From NCBI GenBank assembly GCA_009925955.1, contig RFPX01000046.1:1-8516 (forward strand): 8,516 nt of DNA. The letters run 5' to 3'. The position numbers were made by a program, and so were the translations under genes. The notes beneath the pieces are model-generated. The model was not told the DNA's origin, made no database searches, and saw nothing but the letters and a program-made list of their open reading frames with translations. This DNA comes from Betaproteobacteria bacterium. Its GTDB lineage: Bacteria; Pseudomonadota; Gammaproteobacteria; Burkholderiales; Burkholderiaceae_C. Of the stretch, positions 1 through 6,057 are shown one piece after another (the stretch's first letter is position 1; each line of letters begins with the position of its first letter).

Positions 1-139
1 GACCCTATAACTTTGAAGTTCGCGATCGTCACTGATTGAAGTGAGAGCGTGTTCTGCCCTGTGTGGCGCGATCAAAATAATCTGATTTGGCTCTATTGAA
101 TTGGCTTGGGCGCTGCAAGGTGGCCAAGTAACCGGTTAA
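1..139 (+). other. 23S-5S rRNA internal transcribed spacer (partial)
   Basis: This stretch lies directly before 5S rRNA and is A+T-richer than the genes around it, as expected of the spacer between 23S and 5S rRNA. I see no 23S 3' end inside it, so the 23S gene should lie to the left of the window. It contains small inverted repeats, such as TCACT/AGTGA at 29-44 and TTGGCT/GGCCAA at 101-106 with 122-127. These could be part of the structures cut during rRNA maturation. I see no tRNA and no coding sequence in it. Confidence 0.7.
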
Positions 140-253
140 GCCTGATGACCATAGCGAGGTGGTCCCACTCCTTCCCATCCCGAACAGGACCGTGAAACGC
201 CTCTGCGCCGATGATAGTGCGGATTCCCGTGTGAAAGTAGGACATCGTCAGGC
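140..253 (+). rRNA. rrf: 5S ribosomal RNA
   Basis: This is the 5S RNA of the large ribosomal subunit. The 5' end (GCCTGATGAC) pairs with the 3' end (ATCGTCAGGC) to form helix I; the possible A139-T254 pair would extend it by one. The internal blocks GGTGGTCCCACTCC, CCATCCCGAAC and GAAAGTAGGACATC are the conserved loop B/C and loop E regions. The length of about 114 bases fits a proteobacterial 5S. It sits at the 3' end of an rRNA operon on the plus strand and is followed 15 bases later by a terminator. The exact mature ends could differ by one or two bases. Confidence 0.97.
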
Positions 254-268
254 TAATATCCCCCCCAC

Positions 269-305
269 AACCCCCTCACCCTCCGGTGTAGGGGGTTTGG
301 TTTTT
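269..305 (+). terminator. rRNA operon intrinsic terminator
   Basis: A strong hairpin is formed by AACCCCCTCACC (269-280) and GGTGTAGGGGGTT (285-297), with a CTCC loop and a single bulged T at 289. It is followed by TGG and a run of five T (301-305). This is a classic factor-independent terminator, placed 15 bases after the 5S end. On the minus strand the hairpin is not followed by a T run, so it should act only on the rRNA transcript. Confidence 0.88.
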
Positions 306-330
306 GCGGGGGTCAAAACCGTAAACCACG

Positions 331-353
331 AAACCGCACGTCGAACGACGCGG
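331..353 (-). terminator. probable smg terminator
   Basis: Read on the minus strand, just after the smg stop codon, a stem forms from CCGCGTC and GACGTGCGG. It has a GTTC loop and a two-base bulge, and is followed by TTTCGTGGTTTACGGTTTT. The T run is interrupted, so this is a weak intrinsic terminator at best. Its position, between smg and the convergent rRNA operon, makes the role sensible. Confidence 0.4.
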
Positions 354-359
354 CGAGAT

Positions 360-812
360 TCAGTGGTAGAGGCGGTCTTCCGGATGGACGAAGAGTTCGT
401 CCAGAATCAACGCGTCGGGCTCTTCGCCCAAGCTCCAAAACACCATCAGGACGATGATCTTGATGTCGTCGAGCTCCAAGCCATCTCCCGACACGGCCAT
501 GGCACGGTCGATCACCATCTCGCGCATTGGGGGCGGCAACACGCCGGCCGACTCCAGAAAGCTGATGAAGGCCAGGGAATCGCTGCCGAGCATTTCCCGC
601 TCGGAGGCGGTGTAAAGGCGCGTGCTGTGCTCAGACTGCTCACCCACATACCCTTGGGCGGTGGTGGTGAGGCCGTCCAACCAGGACAAAGCTTCCTGGA
701 TCTCGTCGGAATCGAAGCCCACGGCCGTGAGCTTGCGGCTGAGCTGGTCGTGGTCTGGACAGGCGTCAGGGCGCCAATAGTTCTCGTAGAGATAGACCAG
801 AACGTCGAACAT
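360..812 (-). CDS. smg: Smg family protein (DUF494)
   Basis: This 150-residue protein is recognised as Smg (DUF494) from its opening MFDVLVYLYENYW and its acidic C-terminal half, ending HPEDRLYH. Family members start at this MFDVL methionine and have about this length. A longer in-frame start at 896 would add 28 residues and overlap the end of dprA, so I reject it. The protein is soluble, with no signal peptide or membrane segment. Smg is found beside dprA in many proteobacteria; its biochemical function is not established, and I do not assign one. The start lies 65 bases after the dprA stop, consistent with co-transcription. I see no clear Shine-Dalgarno sequence before the ATG, but TATAGT lies seven bases upstream (see the separate entry). 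The product name is sure; the role is unknown. Confidence 0.93.
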   Translation of the reverse strand: MFDVLVYLYENYWRPDACPDHDQLSRKLTAVGFDSDEIQEALSWLDGLTTTAQGYVGEQSEHSTRLYTASEREMLGSDSLAFISFLESAGVLPPPMREMVIDRAMAVSGDGLELDDIKIIVLMVFWSLGEEPDALILDELFVHPEDRLYH

Positions 813-819
813 GCGATTG

Positions 820-825
820 ACTATA
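820..825 (-). promoter_or_regulatory. possible -10 element just before smg
   Basis: On the minus strand TATAGT (5 of 6 to TATAAT) ends seven bases before the smg ATG. If used, transcription would start at or next to the start codon, giving a nearly leaderless mRNA, which would fit the missing Shine-Dalgarno sequence. The -35 region at a 17-base spacing (CTTCCA) matches the consensus at only three positions, so this may be chance. Confidence 0.2.
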
Positions 826-877
826 CAGCAGCCGCATCGGAATGGAAGGGGCAAACCTGCATGGGCTTTGGGGCTGC

Positions 878-2125
878 TCAAGTCTCCCCACACCACTGGT
901 ACAAGCTGCCCGGAAGCCGGGCCACCAGGCCCTGCAGTTCCGCCATGAGCAGGGTGTGCGACACCGCTGAAGCGCTCTCCGAAACAGCACCTGCCAACTC
1001 GGGCAGGTCGCAGGGCTTGGCTCGAAGCATCCTGCTCACGCGTGACCAGGAAGATGGCGACAGGCCGCCAGGGCCTGCCGGCTGCAGCAGGGCCCCGTGC
1101 CCGGCGCCTTCGGGCAGGGGAGCCTGATCCCGCAGCGGCTCATCCAGGAGCCCAAAGCCAGCAGGTGCGGTGCTGTGGCGCTTCTTGCGCCGGCCAGGTG
1201 GTGCCACGGCTTGGCGCACCTCGGCGCTGAAGGCCCACGGTTGCGACTCGACGATGTCCCCTACGTGTTCCAAAAGCCCTGCGCCGCTCTTGATCAATCG
1301 GTTGCACCCTGCAGACTGGGCCGAACTCAGTGGCCCCGGCACCGCAAAGACGTCGCGACCCGCTTCGCTGGCCAAGCGGGCGGTGATGAGGGAGCCCGAA
1401 CGCAGCGTGGCCTCGACCACCACCACGGCGCACGAAAGGCCCGCAATGATGCGATTGCGCTGGGGGAAGTAAGCGGGAAGCGCAGGTGTACCGAGTGGGT
1501 GCTCACTCACCACCAATCCGGCTTCTGCGATACGCTGAAACAGCCCGCGGTGCTGACGGGGATAGACCGCATCCAAGCCGCTGGCCACCACCGCGATGGT
1601 GGCGCCGGGCCCACCCGTGGTCAGGGTCGCCTCATGCGCAGCCGCGTCGATGCCCACGGCCAGCCCGGACACCACCGCCACGCCCAAAACCGCCAGCTCC
1701 GCCGCCAAGCGGCCGGCCAAGCGCTGCCCTGCAGGGGTGGCGTGGCGGCTGCCCACCAAGGCCACCGCCGGGTGGCCCAAGGACGCCAGCCGACCGACGG
1801 CATGGAGCAACAGCGGCGGGTCGGGGCTTTCCAGCAAGGCGGCGGGGTAGTGTGGATCTCCCAGGCACAGCACGTGGTGCGAAGGGCTGGCGGCCAACCA
1901 GGCCAGGGTGTGCAGCGCGGTGCTGTGCATCGCGCCAAACTGGGGCCGCAGGCCCTCACCGCGATCACCCTCGAGCGCCACTTGCCATTCGGCGTCGCTG
2001 GCGGCCCAGACCTGCAACGGCCCACCAAAGTGCGCCAGCAGCCGACGTGCGCGTTGCCGCGCCGCCAGCCCCCCACTGGCCAAGGCCAGCCAGGCCTGCA
2101 GTTCATCCTGAGCGAGGTTCATCAT
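878..2125 (-). CDS. dprA: DNA-processing protein DprA
   Basis: DprA binds incoming single-stranded DNA during natural transformation, protects it and loads RecA; many non-competent bacteria keep it too. The 415-residue protein has an N-terminal helical part (about 1-90), then the Rossmann-like DprA/Smf domain. In that domain I see VGSR at 124-127, SGLAVGID at 153-160, the nucleic-acid-binding FPQRNRIIAGLS at 220-231, SGSLITA at 243-249 and PG at 263-264. A basic, proline- and glycine-rich linker (about 297-353) joins it to a C-terminal winged-helix segment (about 355-413). All core motifs are intact, so the gene looks functional. It begins with two consecutive ATG codons (2125 and 2122), and either could be used. 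No strong Shine-Dalgarno sequence is visible. It is divergent from def and lies upstream of smg in the same direction. Confidence 0.95.
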   Translation of the reverse strand: MMNLAQDELQAWLALASGGLAARQRARRLLAHFGGPLQVWAASDAEWQVALEGDRGEGLRPQFGAMHSTALHTLAWLAASPSHHVLCLGDPHYPAALLESPDPPLLLHAVGRLASLGHPAVALVGSRHATPAGQRLAGRLAAELAVLGVAVVSGLAVGIDAAAHEATLTTGGPGATIAVVASGLDAVYPRQHRGLFQRIAEAGLVVSEHPLGTPALPAYFPQRNRIIAGLSCAVVVVEATLRSGSLITARLASEAGRDVFAVPGPLSSAQSAGCNRLIKSGAGLLEHVGDIVESQPWAFSAEVRQAVAPPGRRKKRHSTAPAGFGLLDEPLRDQAPLPEGAGHGALLQPAGPGGLSPSSWSRVSRMLRAKPCDLPELAGAVSESASAVSHTLLMAELQGLVARLPGSLYQWCGET

Positions 2126-2162
2126 GGCCGTGAGTGGCAGGGCACAATCGTGTCATTCGATC

Positions 2163-2191
2163 ATTCTGAGAACGGGCTTGCCTCGCCTCAA
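2163..2191 (-). promoter_or_regulatory. candidate sigma-70 promoter for dprA-smg
   Basis: On the minus strand TTGAGG (2191-2186) and CAGAAT (2168-2163) are separated by exactly 17 bases. Each hexamer matches its consensus at four of six positions, and the -10 box lies about 37 bases before the dprA start. The match is moderate and could be chance, but the position in the divergent spacer is right. Confidence 0.25.
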
Positions 2192-2195
2192 GCCC
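2174..2195. repeat. hairpin in the dprA/def spacer
   Basis: GGGCTTG (2174-2180) and CAAGCCC (2189-2195) form a perfect seven-base inverted repeat with an eight-base loop. It lies between the divergent dprA and def starts. It is not followed by a T run on either strand, so it is not an intrinsic terminator. It may be part of the def leader or an operator half; its function is unknown. Confidence 0.5.
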
Positions 2196-2210
2196 TTCGT
2201 TCATGGGTGT

Positions 2211-2227
2211 GTCCCCCAATTGGGGAC
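2211..2227. repeat. palindrome CCCCAATTGGGG upstream of def
   Basis: A perfect 12-base palindrome, CCCCAATTGGGG, lies at 2214-2225. It extends to GTCCCC/GGGGAC (2211-2227) if one C is bulged. It is 26 bases before the def ATG. The symmetry suits a dimeric regulator or a leader hairpin. I cannot name a regulator from this sequence. Confidence 0.45.
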
Positions 2228-2251
2228 TTGCCAGAACGCCCACCGTTGACC

Positions 2252-2770
2252 ATGAGCACACTGTCCATCCTCCGCTACCCCGACCCTCGCTTGCACACCG
2301 TGGCCAAGCCAGTGGCCCAGGTCGATGACCGCATTCGCCAACTGGCTCAGGACATGCTGGAGACCATGTACGCCGCCGATGGCGTAGGCCTGGCTGCCAC
2401 GCAGGTGGACGTGCACGAGCGGCTCATCGTGATGGACACCTCAGACTCACGCGACCAAGCCGTGGTGCTGATCAACCCCGAGATCATTGAGCGCAGCCCG
2501 GAGATGAAAGTCGGTGAGGAGGGCTGCCTGTCGGTGCCGCAAACGTATGACAAGGTGGAGCGCCATCTCTGGGTGGCCGTTCGCGCGCTGGACCGCGATG
2601 GACAAGCCATTGAGTTCAAGGCCGAGGGGCTTGCATCGATCTGCGTGCAGCATGAGATGGACCACTTGGTGGGCAAGGTGTTCGTGGAGTACCTGAGCCT
2701 GCTCAAGCGTGACCGCATCAAGTCCAAGATGATCAAGCGCACGCGCGAGGAACTCGCGCAGTTGCGCTGA
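2252..2770 (+). CDS. def: peptide deformylase
   Basis: Def removes the formyl group from the N-terminal methionine of new proteins, using a metal ion (usually Fe2+) in the cytoplasm. The 172-residue sequence has all three family motifs: GVGLAATQ at 44-51, EGCLSVP at 90-96 and QHEMDHLVG at 133-141. These give the metal ligands Cys92, His134 and His138 and the catalytic Glu135. Length and the MSTLSILRYPDPRL start are typical of proteobacterial Def. The same reading frame stays open far upstream, antisense to dprA, but homology begins only at this ATG, so I start here. No strong Shine-Dalgarno sequence is visible. An in-frame GTG at 2207 is an unlikely alternative. It is followed after 64 bases by fmt, its usual partner, and the two are probably co-transcribed. 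Confidence 0.96.
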   Translation: MSTLSILRYPDPRLHTVAKPVAQVDDRIRQLAQDMLETMYAADGVGLAATQVDVHERLIVMDTSDSRDQAVVLINPEIIERSPEMKVGEEGCLSVPQTYDKVERHLWVAVRALDRDGQAIEFKAEGLASICVQHEMDHLVGKVFVEYLSLLKRDRIKSKMIKRTREELAQLR

Positions 2771-2804
2771 TGGTGCCGGCGCCCGCTGTGCAGCCTCGGC
2801 GCAG

Positions 2805-2827
2805 CCCGAAGCCGCTTCGGGGAGGGG
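2805..2827 (+). promoter_or_regulatory. hairpin abutting the fmt ribosome binding site
   Basis: CCCGAAG (2805-2811) and CTTCGGG (2815-2821) form a perfect seven-base stem with a three-base loop in the def-fmt gap. Its last G is also the first base of the fmt Shine-Dalgarno sequence GGAGGGG (2821-2827). It has no T run after it, so it is not a terminator. It may protect or tune translation of fmt; that is inference. Confidence 0.45.
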
Positions 2828-2834
2828 CACGGCC

Positions 2835-3809
2835 ATGAAGGTGGCTTTTGCTGGCACCCCTGAATTCGCCGCCAAGGCTTTGCAGGCCTTGCTCTCGGCA
2901 GGCTTTGAGGTGCCCTTGGTGCTGACACAACCCGACCGCCCGGCGGGGCGGGGCATGAAGTTGCAGGCTTCCCCAGTCAAGCAGTTGGCGCTGGAACATG
3001 GCTTGGCCGTGGCGCAGCCGCGGGGCCTGAAACTCGATGGGCGGTGGTCGCAAGATGCGGCGCAAGCCCAGGCGGCCCTGCAGGCCACCGGTGCCCAGGT
3101 GATGGTGGTGGCCGCCTATGGCTTGATCCTGCCGGCCTGGGTGCTGCACACGCCGCCCCACGGATGCCTGAACATCCACGCGTCGCTTCTGCCGCGTTGG
3201 CGCGGTGCGGCCCCCATCCACCGCGCGGTGCAGGCGGGCGACCCGCGCAGTGGGGTGACCATCATGCAGATGGACGAAGGCTTGGACACCGGCCCGGTGT
3301 TGCTGATGGAACCCGTGGACTTGGCGCCGCAGGAGACCACGGCCAGTCTGCACGACAAGCTGGCCGATGTGGGCGGGCGCTTGATGGTGGAGGCCCTGGA
3401 ACTGCTGGCCTGCGGAGGTCTGCAGCCCAGGCTCCAAGCCGAAGAAGGGGTGTGTTACGCCCACAAGATCGAGAAGGCTGAGGCCCCTTTGGACTGGAGC
3501 CAGCCGGCCCTGTCTTTGGAGCGCCGCATCCGAGCCTTTGACCCCTTTCCTGGGGCCACAGCCCGCTTCGGCGATGAGGTGCTGAAGGTGTGGAAGGCCC
3601 AAGCAAGGCCGGGCCCTTCTTCGAATGCGGTGGCCGCACAGCCGGTGATGCCCGGCACCGTGCTGGCGGTGCAGCCCGATGGCGTGGAAGTGGCGTGTGG
3701 TCAGGGCAGCTTGATGCTGCTGGAGTTGCAACGCGCCGGCGGGCGTCGGCAGCCTGCTTCCACCGTGGCGCAGTCGCTGCACTGGGCCGCGGGTGTGTGT
3801 TTGCAATAG
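2835..3809 (+). CDS. fmt: methionyl-tRNA formyltransferase
   Basis: Fmt transfers a formyl group from 10-formyltetrahydrofolate to initiator Met-tRNA, so that translation can begin with formyl-methionine. The 324 residues cover an N-terminal formyltransferase domain (about 1-190) and a C-terminal tRNA-binding domain (about 205-322). The catalytic triad is present: Asn113 and His115 in NIHASLLPRWRGAAPI, and Asp151 in MDEGLDTG. The start MKVAFAGTPEFA is the usual one, and GGAGGGG lies seven bases before the ATG, which fixes it. The gene is downstream of def in the common def-fmt pair. In many proteobacteria rsmB follows fmt; here htpX comes next, 123 bases away and with its own likely promoter. 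Nothing suggests damage. Confidence 0.97.
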   Translation: MKVAFAGTPEFAAKALQALLSAGFEVPLVLTQPDRPAGRGMKLQASPVKQLALEHGLAVAQPRGLKLDGRWSQDAAQAQAALQATGAQVMVVAAYGLILPAWVLHTPPHGCLNIHASLLPRWRGAAPIHRAVQAGDPRSGVTIMQMDEGLDTGPVLLMEPVDLAPQETTASLHDKLADVGGRLMVEALELLACGGLQPRLQAEEGVCYAHKIEKAEAPLDWSQPALSLERRIRAFDPFPGATARFGDEVLKVWKAQARPGPSSNAVAAQPVMPGTVLAVQPDGVEVACGQGSLMLLELQRAGGRRQPASTVAQSLHWAAGVCLQ

Positions 3810-3847
3810 TGCGGGCATTGCGGGGCGTCTGCGCAACAGCGACAGCC

Positions 3848-3875
3848 CTTGAACTTGCGCCGGCGGGCCGCATCT
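3848..3875 (+). promoter_or_regulatory. candidate heat-shock (sigma-32) promoter of htpX
   Basis: CTTGAA (3848-3853) and CCGCATCT (3868-3875) are separated by 14 bases. The sigma-32 (RpoH) consensus is CTTGAA and CCCCATNT with 13-15 bases between, so the -35 box is perfect and the -10 box differs at one position. It would start transcription about 45-50 bases before the htpX ATG. htpX is a known heat-shock gene under RpoH in Escherichia coli, which fits. The same bases also hold a mediocre sigma-70 match (TTGAAC, 18 bases, TCTAAC). Confidence 0.6.
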
Positions 3876-3932
3876 AACGCGGGTCTGCTCAGGTTCAACC
3901 GCCTGGGTCCATTCGACTTTGCGAGGCCTGCC

Positions 3933-4787
3933 ATGTTCAATCTGATGAAAACCGCCATGCTGATGGCCGCCATCACCGCCCTGTTTATGGCGGTGGGTCA
4001 GGCCATGGGGGGGCAGCAGGGCATGGTGCTGGCTTTGCTGGTGGCCCTGGGCATGAACTTCTTCAGCTACTGGTTCTCGGACAAGATGGTGCTGAAGATG
4101 TACAACGCCCGCGAGGTGGACGAAAACACCGCGCCGGGCTTCTACCGCATGGTGCGTGAGTTGGCGCAAAAGGCCGAACTGCCCATGCCGCGCGTGTACA
4201 TCATCGACGAAGAGGCGCCCAATGCCTTTGCCACGGGACGCAACCCACACCACGCGGCGGTGGCGGCCACCACCGGCATCATGCGGGTGCTCAACGAGCG
4301 GGAGCTGCGCGGCGTGATGGCGCACGAGTTGGCGCACGTGAAGCACCGCGACATCCTGATCTCCACCATCAGTGCCACCATGGCCGGCGCGATTTCGATG
4401 TTGGCCAACTTTGCGATGATGTTCGGCTCGCGGGACAGCGAGGGGCGGCCCAGCAACCCGATTGCCACCATTGCCGTGATGATCCTGGCACCCTTGGCGG
4501 CCAGCCTGATTCAGATGGCCATCAGCCGTGCGCGGGAGTTCGAGGCCGATCGGGGCGGTGCGGAGATTTCAGGTGACCCCCGTGCCTTGGCCTCAGCCCT
4601 GGACAAGATCAACCGTTATGCCCGAGGCATTCCGTTGGAGGCCACCGAGCGGCACCCCGAGACCGCGCAGATGATGATCGTCAATCCTTTGTCGGGCGGT
4701 GGGCTGCGCGGCCTGTTCAGCACCCATCCGGCCACGGAAGAGCGCGTGGCGCGACTGTTGGCATTGGCCGCGTCGATGCGGGCTTGA
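3933..4787 (+). CDS. htpX: membrane zinc metalloprotease HtpX
   Basis: HtpX is an M48-family zinc endopeptidase of the inner membrane. It removes misfolded membrane proteins together with FtsH. The 284 residues show two membrane segments near the N terminus (about 4-23 and 30-47), then APNAFATG at 95-102, the zinc-binding HELAH at 131-135, two further hydrophobic stretches (about 142-165 and 176-198), and REFEAD at 201-206, where Glu204 should be the third zinc ligand. The C-terminal THPATEERVARL is typical. I start at ATG 3933 (MFNLMKTAML), which matches family starts and has GAGG six bases upstream. A TTG start at 3849 would fall in the promoter and is rejected. The gene is 123 bases after fmt and has its own likely heat-shock promoter. 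Confidence 0.96.
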   Translation: MFNLMKTAMLMAAITALFMAVGQAMGGQQGMVLALLVALGMNFFSYWFSDKMVLKMYNAREVDENTAPGFYRMVRELAQKAELPMPRVYIIDEEAPNAFATGRNPHHAAVAATTGIMRVLNERELRGVMAHELAHVKHRDILISTISATMAGAISMLANFAMMFGSRDSEGRPSNPIATIAVMILAPLAASLIQMAISRAREFEADRGGAEISGDPRALASALDKINRYARGIPLEATERHPETAQMMIVNPLSGGGLRGLFSTHPATEERVARLLALAASMRA

Positions 4788-4790
4788 TTC

Positions 4791-4820
4791 CGCAGCACCG
4801 CGGTTCCTAGAACCGCTGCG
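4791..4820. repeat. stem-loop between htpX and azlC
   Basis: GCGGTTC (4800-4806) and GAACCGC (4810-4816) form a perfect seven-base stem with a CTA loop. An alternative fold pairs CGCAGC (4791-4796) with GCTGCG (4815-4820) and GGTTC with GAACC, leaving a five-base bulge. It begins three bases after the htpX stop and ends ten bases before the azlC ATG. No T run follows on either strand, so it is a poor intrinsic terminator. It may stabilise the htpX mRNA end or attenuate readthrough. Confidence 0.5.
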
Positions 4821-4830
4821 CGGGCTCACC

Positions 4831-5670
4831 ATGGACAATGCGTCCATGAGCGTGCCCTACGAGAGAACCCCGCTGTGGCGTGAGCCGGCCTTTGCCCGCG
4901 GCGCGCGCGAGATGGCTGCGGTTTCCCTGGGCATGGCGGCCTGGGGGCTGGTCACGGGCATGGCCATGGTGAACTCAGGCCTGGGCGTGCCCCTGTCGGT
5001 GTTCATGAGCCTGGTGGTGTACGCGGGCAGCGCACAACTGGCGTCGCTGCCCCTGTTGGCCATGGGTGCCCCCTTGTGGCTCATCTGGGCCACTGCGTTG
5101 TGCGTGAACCTGCGCTTTGTGATCTTCAGTGCGCAGTGGCGTCCCTTCTTCAAGCACCTGAGCCGCCCTCAACGCCTGTGGCACGGCTACTTGGCAACCG
5201 ACATGGGCTACGTGCTGTTCATGAAGCGCCACGGCGGCCTGAAGGACGGACCCGATGAGTCCACCCGGCACGAGGTGCTGGCCTACTTCTGGGGTGGTGC
5301 GGTCATGAACTGGGTGGCCTGGCAAACCGCTTCGATGCTGGGCATCTTCCTGGCGGATTCCATCCCGGAGCACTGGGGCATCGGCTTTGCGGGCACCCTG
5401 GCCCTCTTGGCCTTGAGTTGCTCCTTGATCACCGACCGCATCACCGTGATGACCGCGGTGGTGGCGGGCGCGGCCGCACTGGCCGCTTATGCCTGGCCGC
5501 TGCGCTTGAACATCGTGGTGGCCATTGCCGCCGGTGTGGCGCTGGGCATGGTTCTGGACCATCAGCGCAAAAGGCCAGGCCCCGGCGATGGCGGCGCGCG
5601 TGGAGGTCGGGCCCCTGATGCACAAGGCCCATCCGCCTCGGCCACCGCCTTGGGCAGGGATGCACCATGA
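4831..5670 (+). CDS. azlC: AzlC family branched-chain amino acid exporter, large subunit
   Basis: This is the large membrane subunit of an AzlC/AzlD-type exporter. Relatives are YgaZ (Escherichia coli, valine export), BrnF (Corynebacterium) and AzlC (Bacillus). The 279 residues contain several hydrophobic segments (about 28-48, 52-78, 80-101, 150-175, 183-201, 204-222 and 226-243). They carry the family-like patches YAGSAQ at 64-69 and NLRFVIFSA at 93-101. The last 35 or so residues are a hydrophilic Gly/Pro/Ala/Arg-rich tail of no recognised domain. ATG 4831 and ATG 4846 are both possible starts and neither has a clear Shine-Dalgarno sequence; I give the longer form. The substrate is inferred from family membership. 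It overlaps azlD by four bases (ATGA), so the two are translationally coupled. Confidence 0.88.
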   Translation: MDNASMSVPYERTPLWREPAFARGAREMAAVSLGMAAWGLVTGMAMVNSGLGVPLSVFMSLVVYAGSAQLASLPLLAMGAPLWLIWATALCVNLRFVIFSAQWRPFFKHLSRPQRLWHGYLATDMGYVLFMKRHGGLKDGPDESTRHEVLAYFWGGAVMNWVAWQTASMLGIFLADSIPEHWGIGFAGTLALLALSCSLITDRITVMTAVVAGAAALAAYAWPLRLNIVVAIAAGVALGMVLDHQRKRPGPGDGGARGGRAPDAQGPSASATALGRDAP

Positions 5671-5999
5671 GCACGTTCGAGCAGGTGCTGGCCATCCTGG
5701 GCTTGGCGGCGGTCACGGTGTTCACCCGGGGCTTCTTCTTCATCTCCGAGCGAGAGTGGCCCATTCCGCAGTGGTTGCGCGAGGGCCTGCGCCACGCGCC
5801 CTTGGCAGCCTTGGTGGCCATCATCGCGCCTTCCGTGCTGATGGACCCACAAGGGCAGTGGCTGCAGACCTGGCAGGACGCACGGTTGCCGGCCGTTGCG
5901 GTGGCGGTGTTGTGGTTTTTCTGGCGGCGCGACGTTCTGGGAACCATCCTCAGTGGCACGGCGGTGATGCTGGTCCTGCGCGTGGGTTTGGGCTGGTAG
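5667..5999 (+). CDS. azlD: AzlD family branched-chain amino acid exporter, small subunit
   Basis: This 110-residue, very hydrophobic protein matches the AzlD family (YgaH/BrnE) in size, topology and sequence. It has an N-terminal segment with the characteristic TR after the first membrane helix (Thr20-Arg21), then LRHAPLAALVAIIAPSVL at 41-58, and two further hydrophobic stretches (about 73-86 and 90-108). It starts within the azlC stop codon (ATGA), the usual arrangement for a pair that works as one transporter. No function is expected without AzlC. It ends 58 bases before pgk. The family call is firm; the transported amino acid is not shown by the sequence. Confidence 0.88.
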   Translation: MSTFEQVLAILGLAAVTVFTRGFFFISEREWPIPQWLREGLRHAPLAALVAIIAPSVLMDPQGQWLQTWQDARLPAVAVAVLWFFWRRDVLGTILSGTAVMLVLRVGLGW

Positions 6000-6057
6000 C
6001 GCGGGTGCGCGCCACTACACTGGCCGCCTCGGTCGACTGATACTGCAAGAGGGTTTG

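Noticed and set aside
92..103. BoxA-like antitermination site before 5S (GGCTCTATTGAA).
   Set aside because: Only about 7 of 12 positions agree with the usual boxA, and such sites normally lie in the leader and the 16S-23S spacer.
159..1127. Plus-strand open frame running through 5S rRNA and antisense to smg and dprA.
   Set aside because: It begins inside the 5S gene, passes the rRNA terminator and has no recognisable domain.
1097..2251. Long open frame that would add about 385 residues before Def.
   Set aside because: It is antisense to dprA, which has all its family motifs. The residues are Arg/Gln/Gly-rich and resemble no domain, and Def homology begins at ATG 2252. It is an effect of high G+C.
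3849..3932. Upstream TTG start for htpX adding 28 residues.
   Set aside because: The extension lacks family similarity, lies on the candidate promoter, and the ATG at 3933 has a good ribosome binding site.
2733..4346. Minus-strand open frame of 537 residues across fmt and htpX.
   Set aside because: Antisense to two intact genes; rich in His, Gln, Gly and Arg as expected of a mirror frame in G+C-rich DNA; no recognisable domain.
6000..6057. Promoter with TACACT as -10 before pgk.
   Set aside because: The region 17 bases upstream (CTGGTA) is a poor -35 box; not strong enough to list as a feature.
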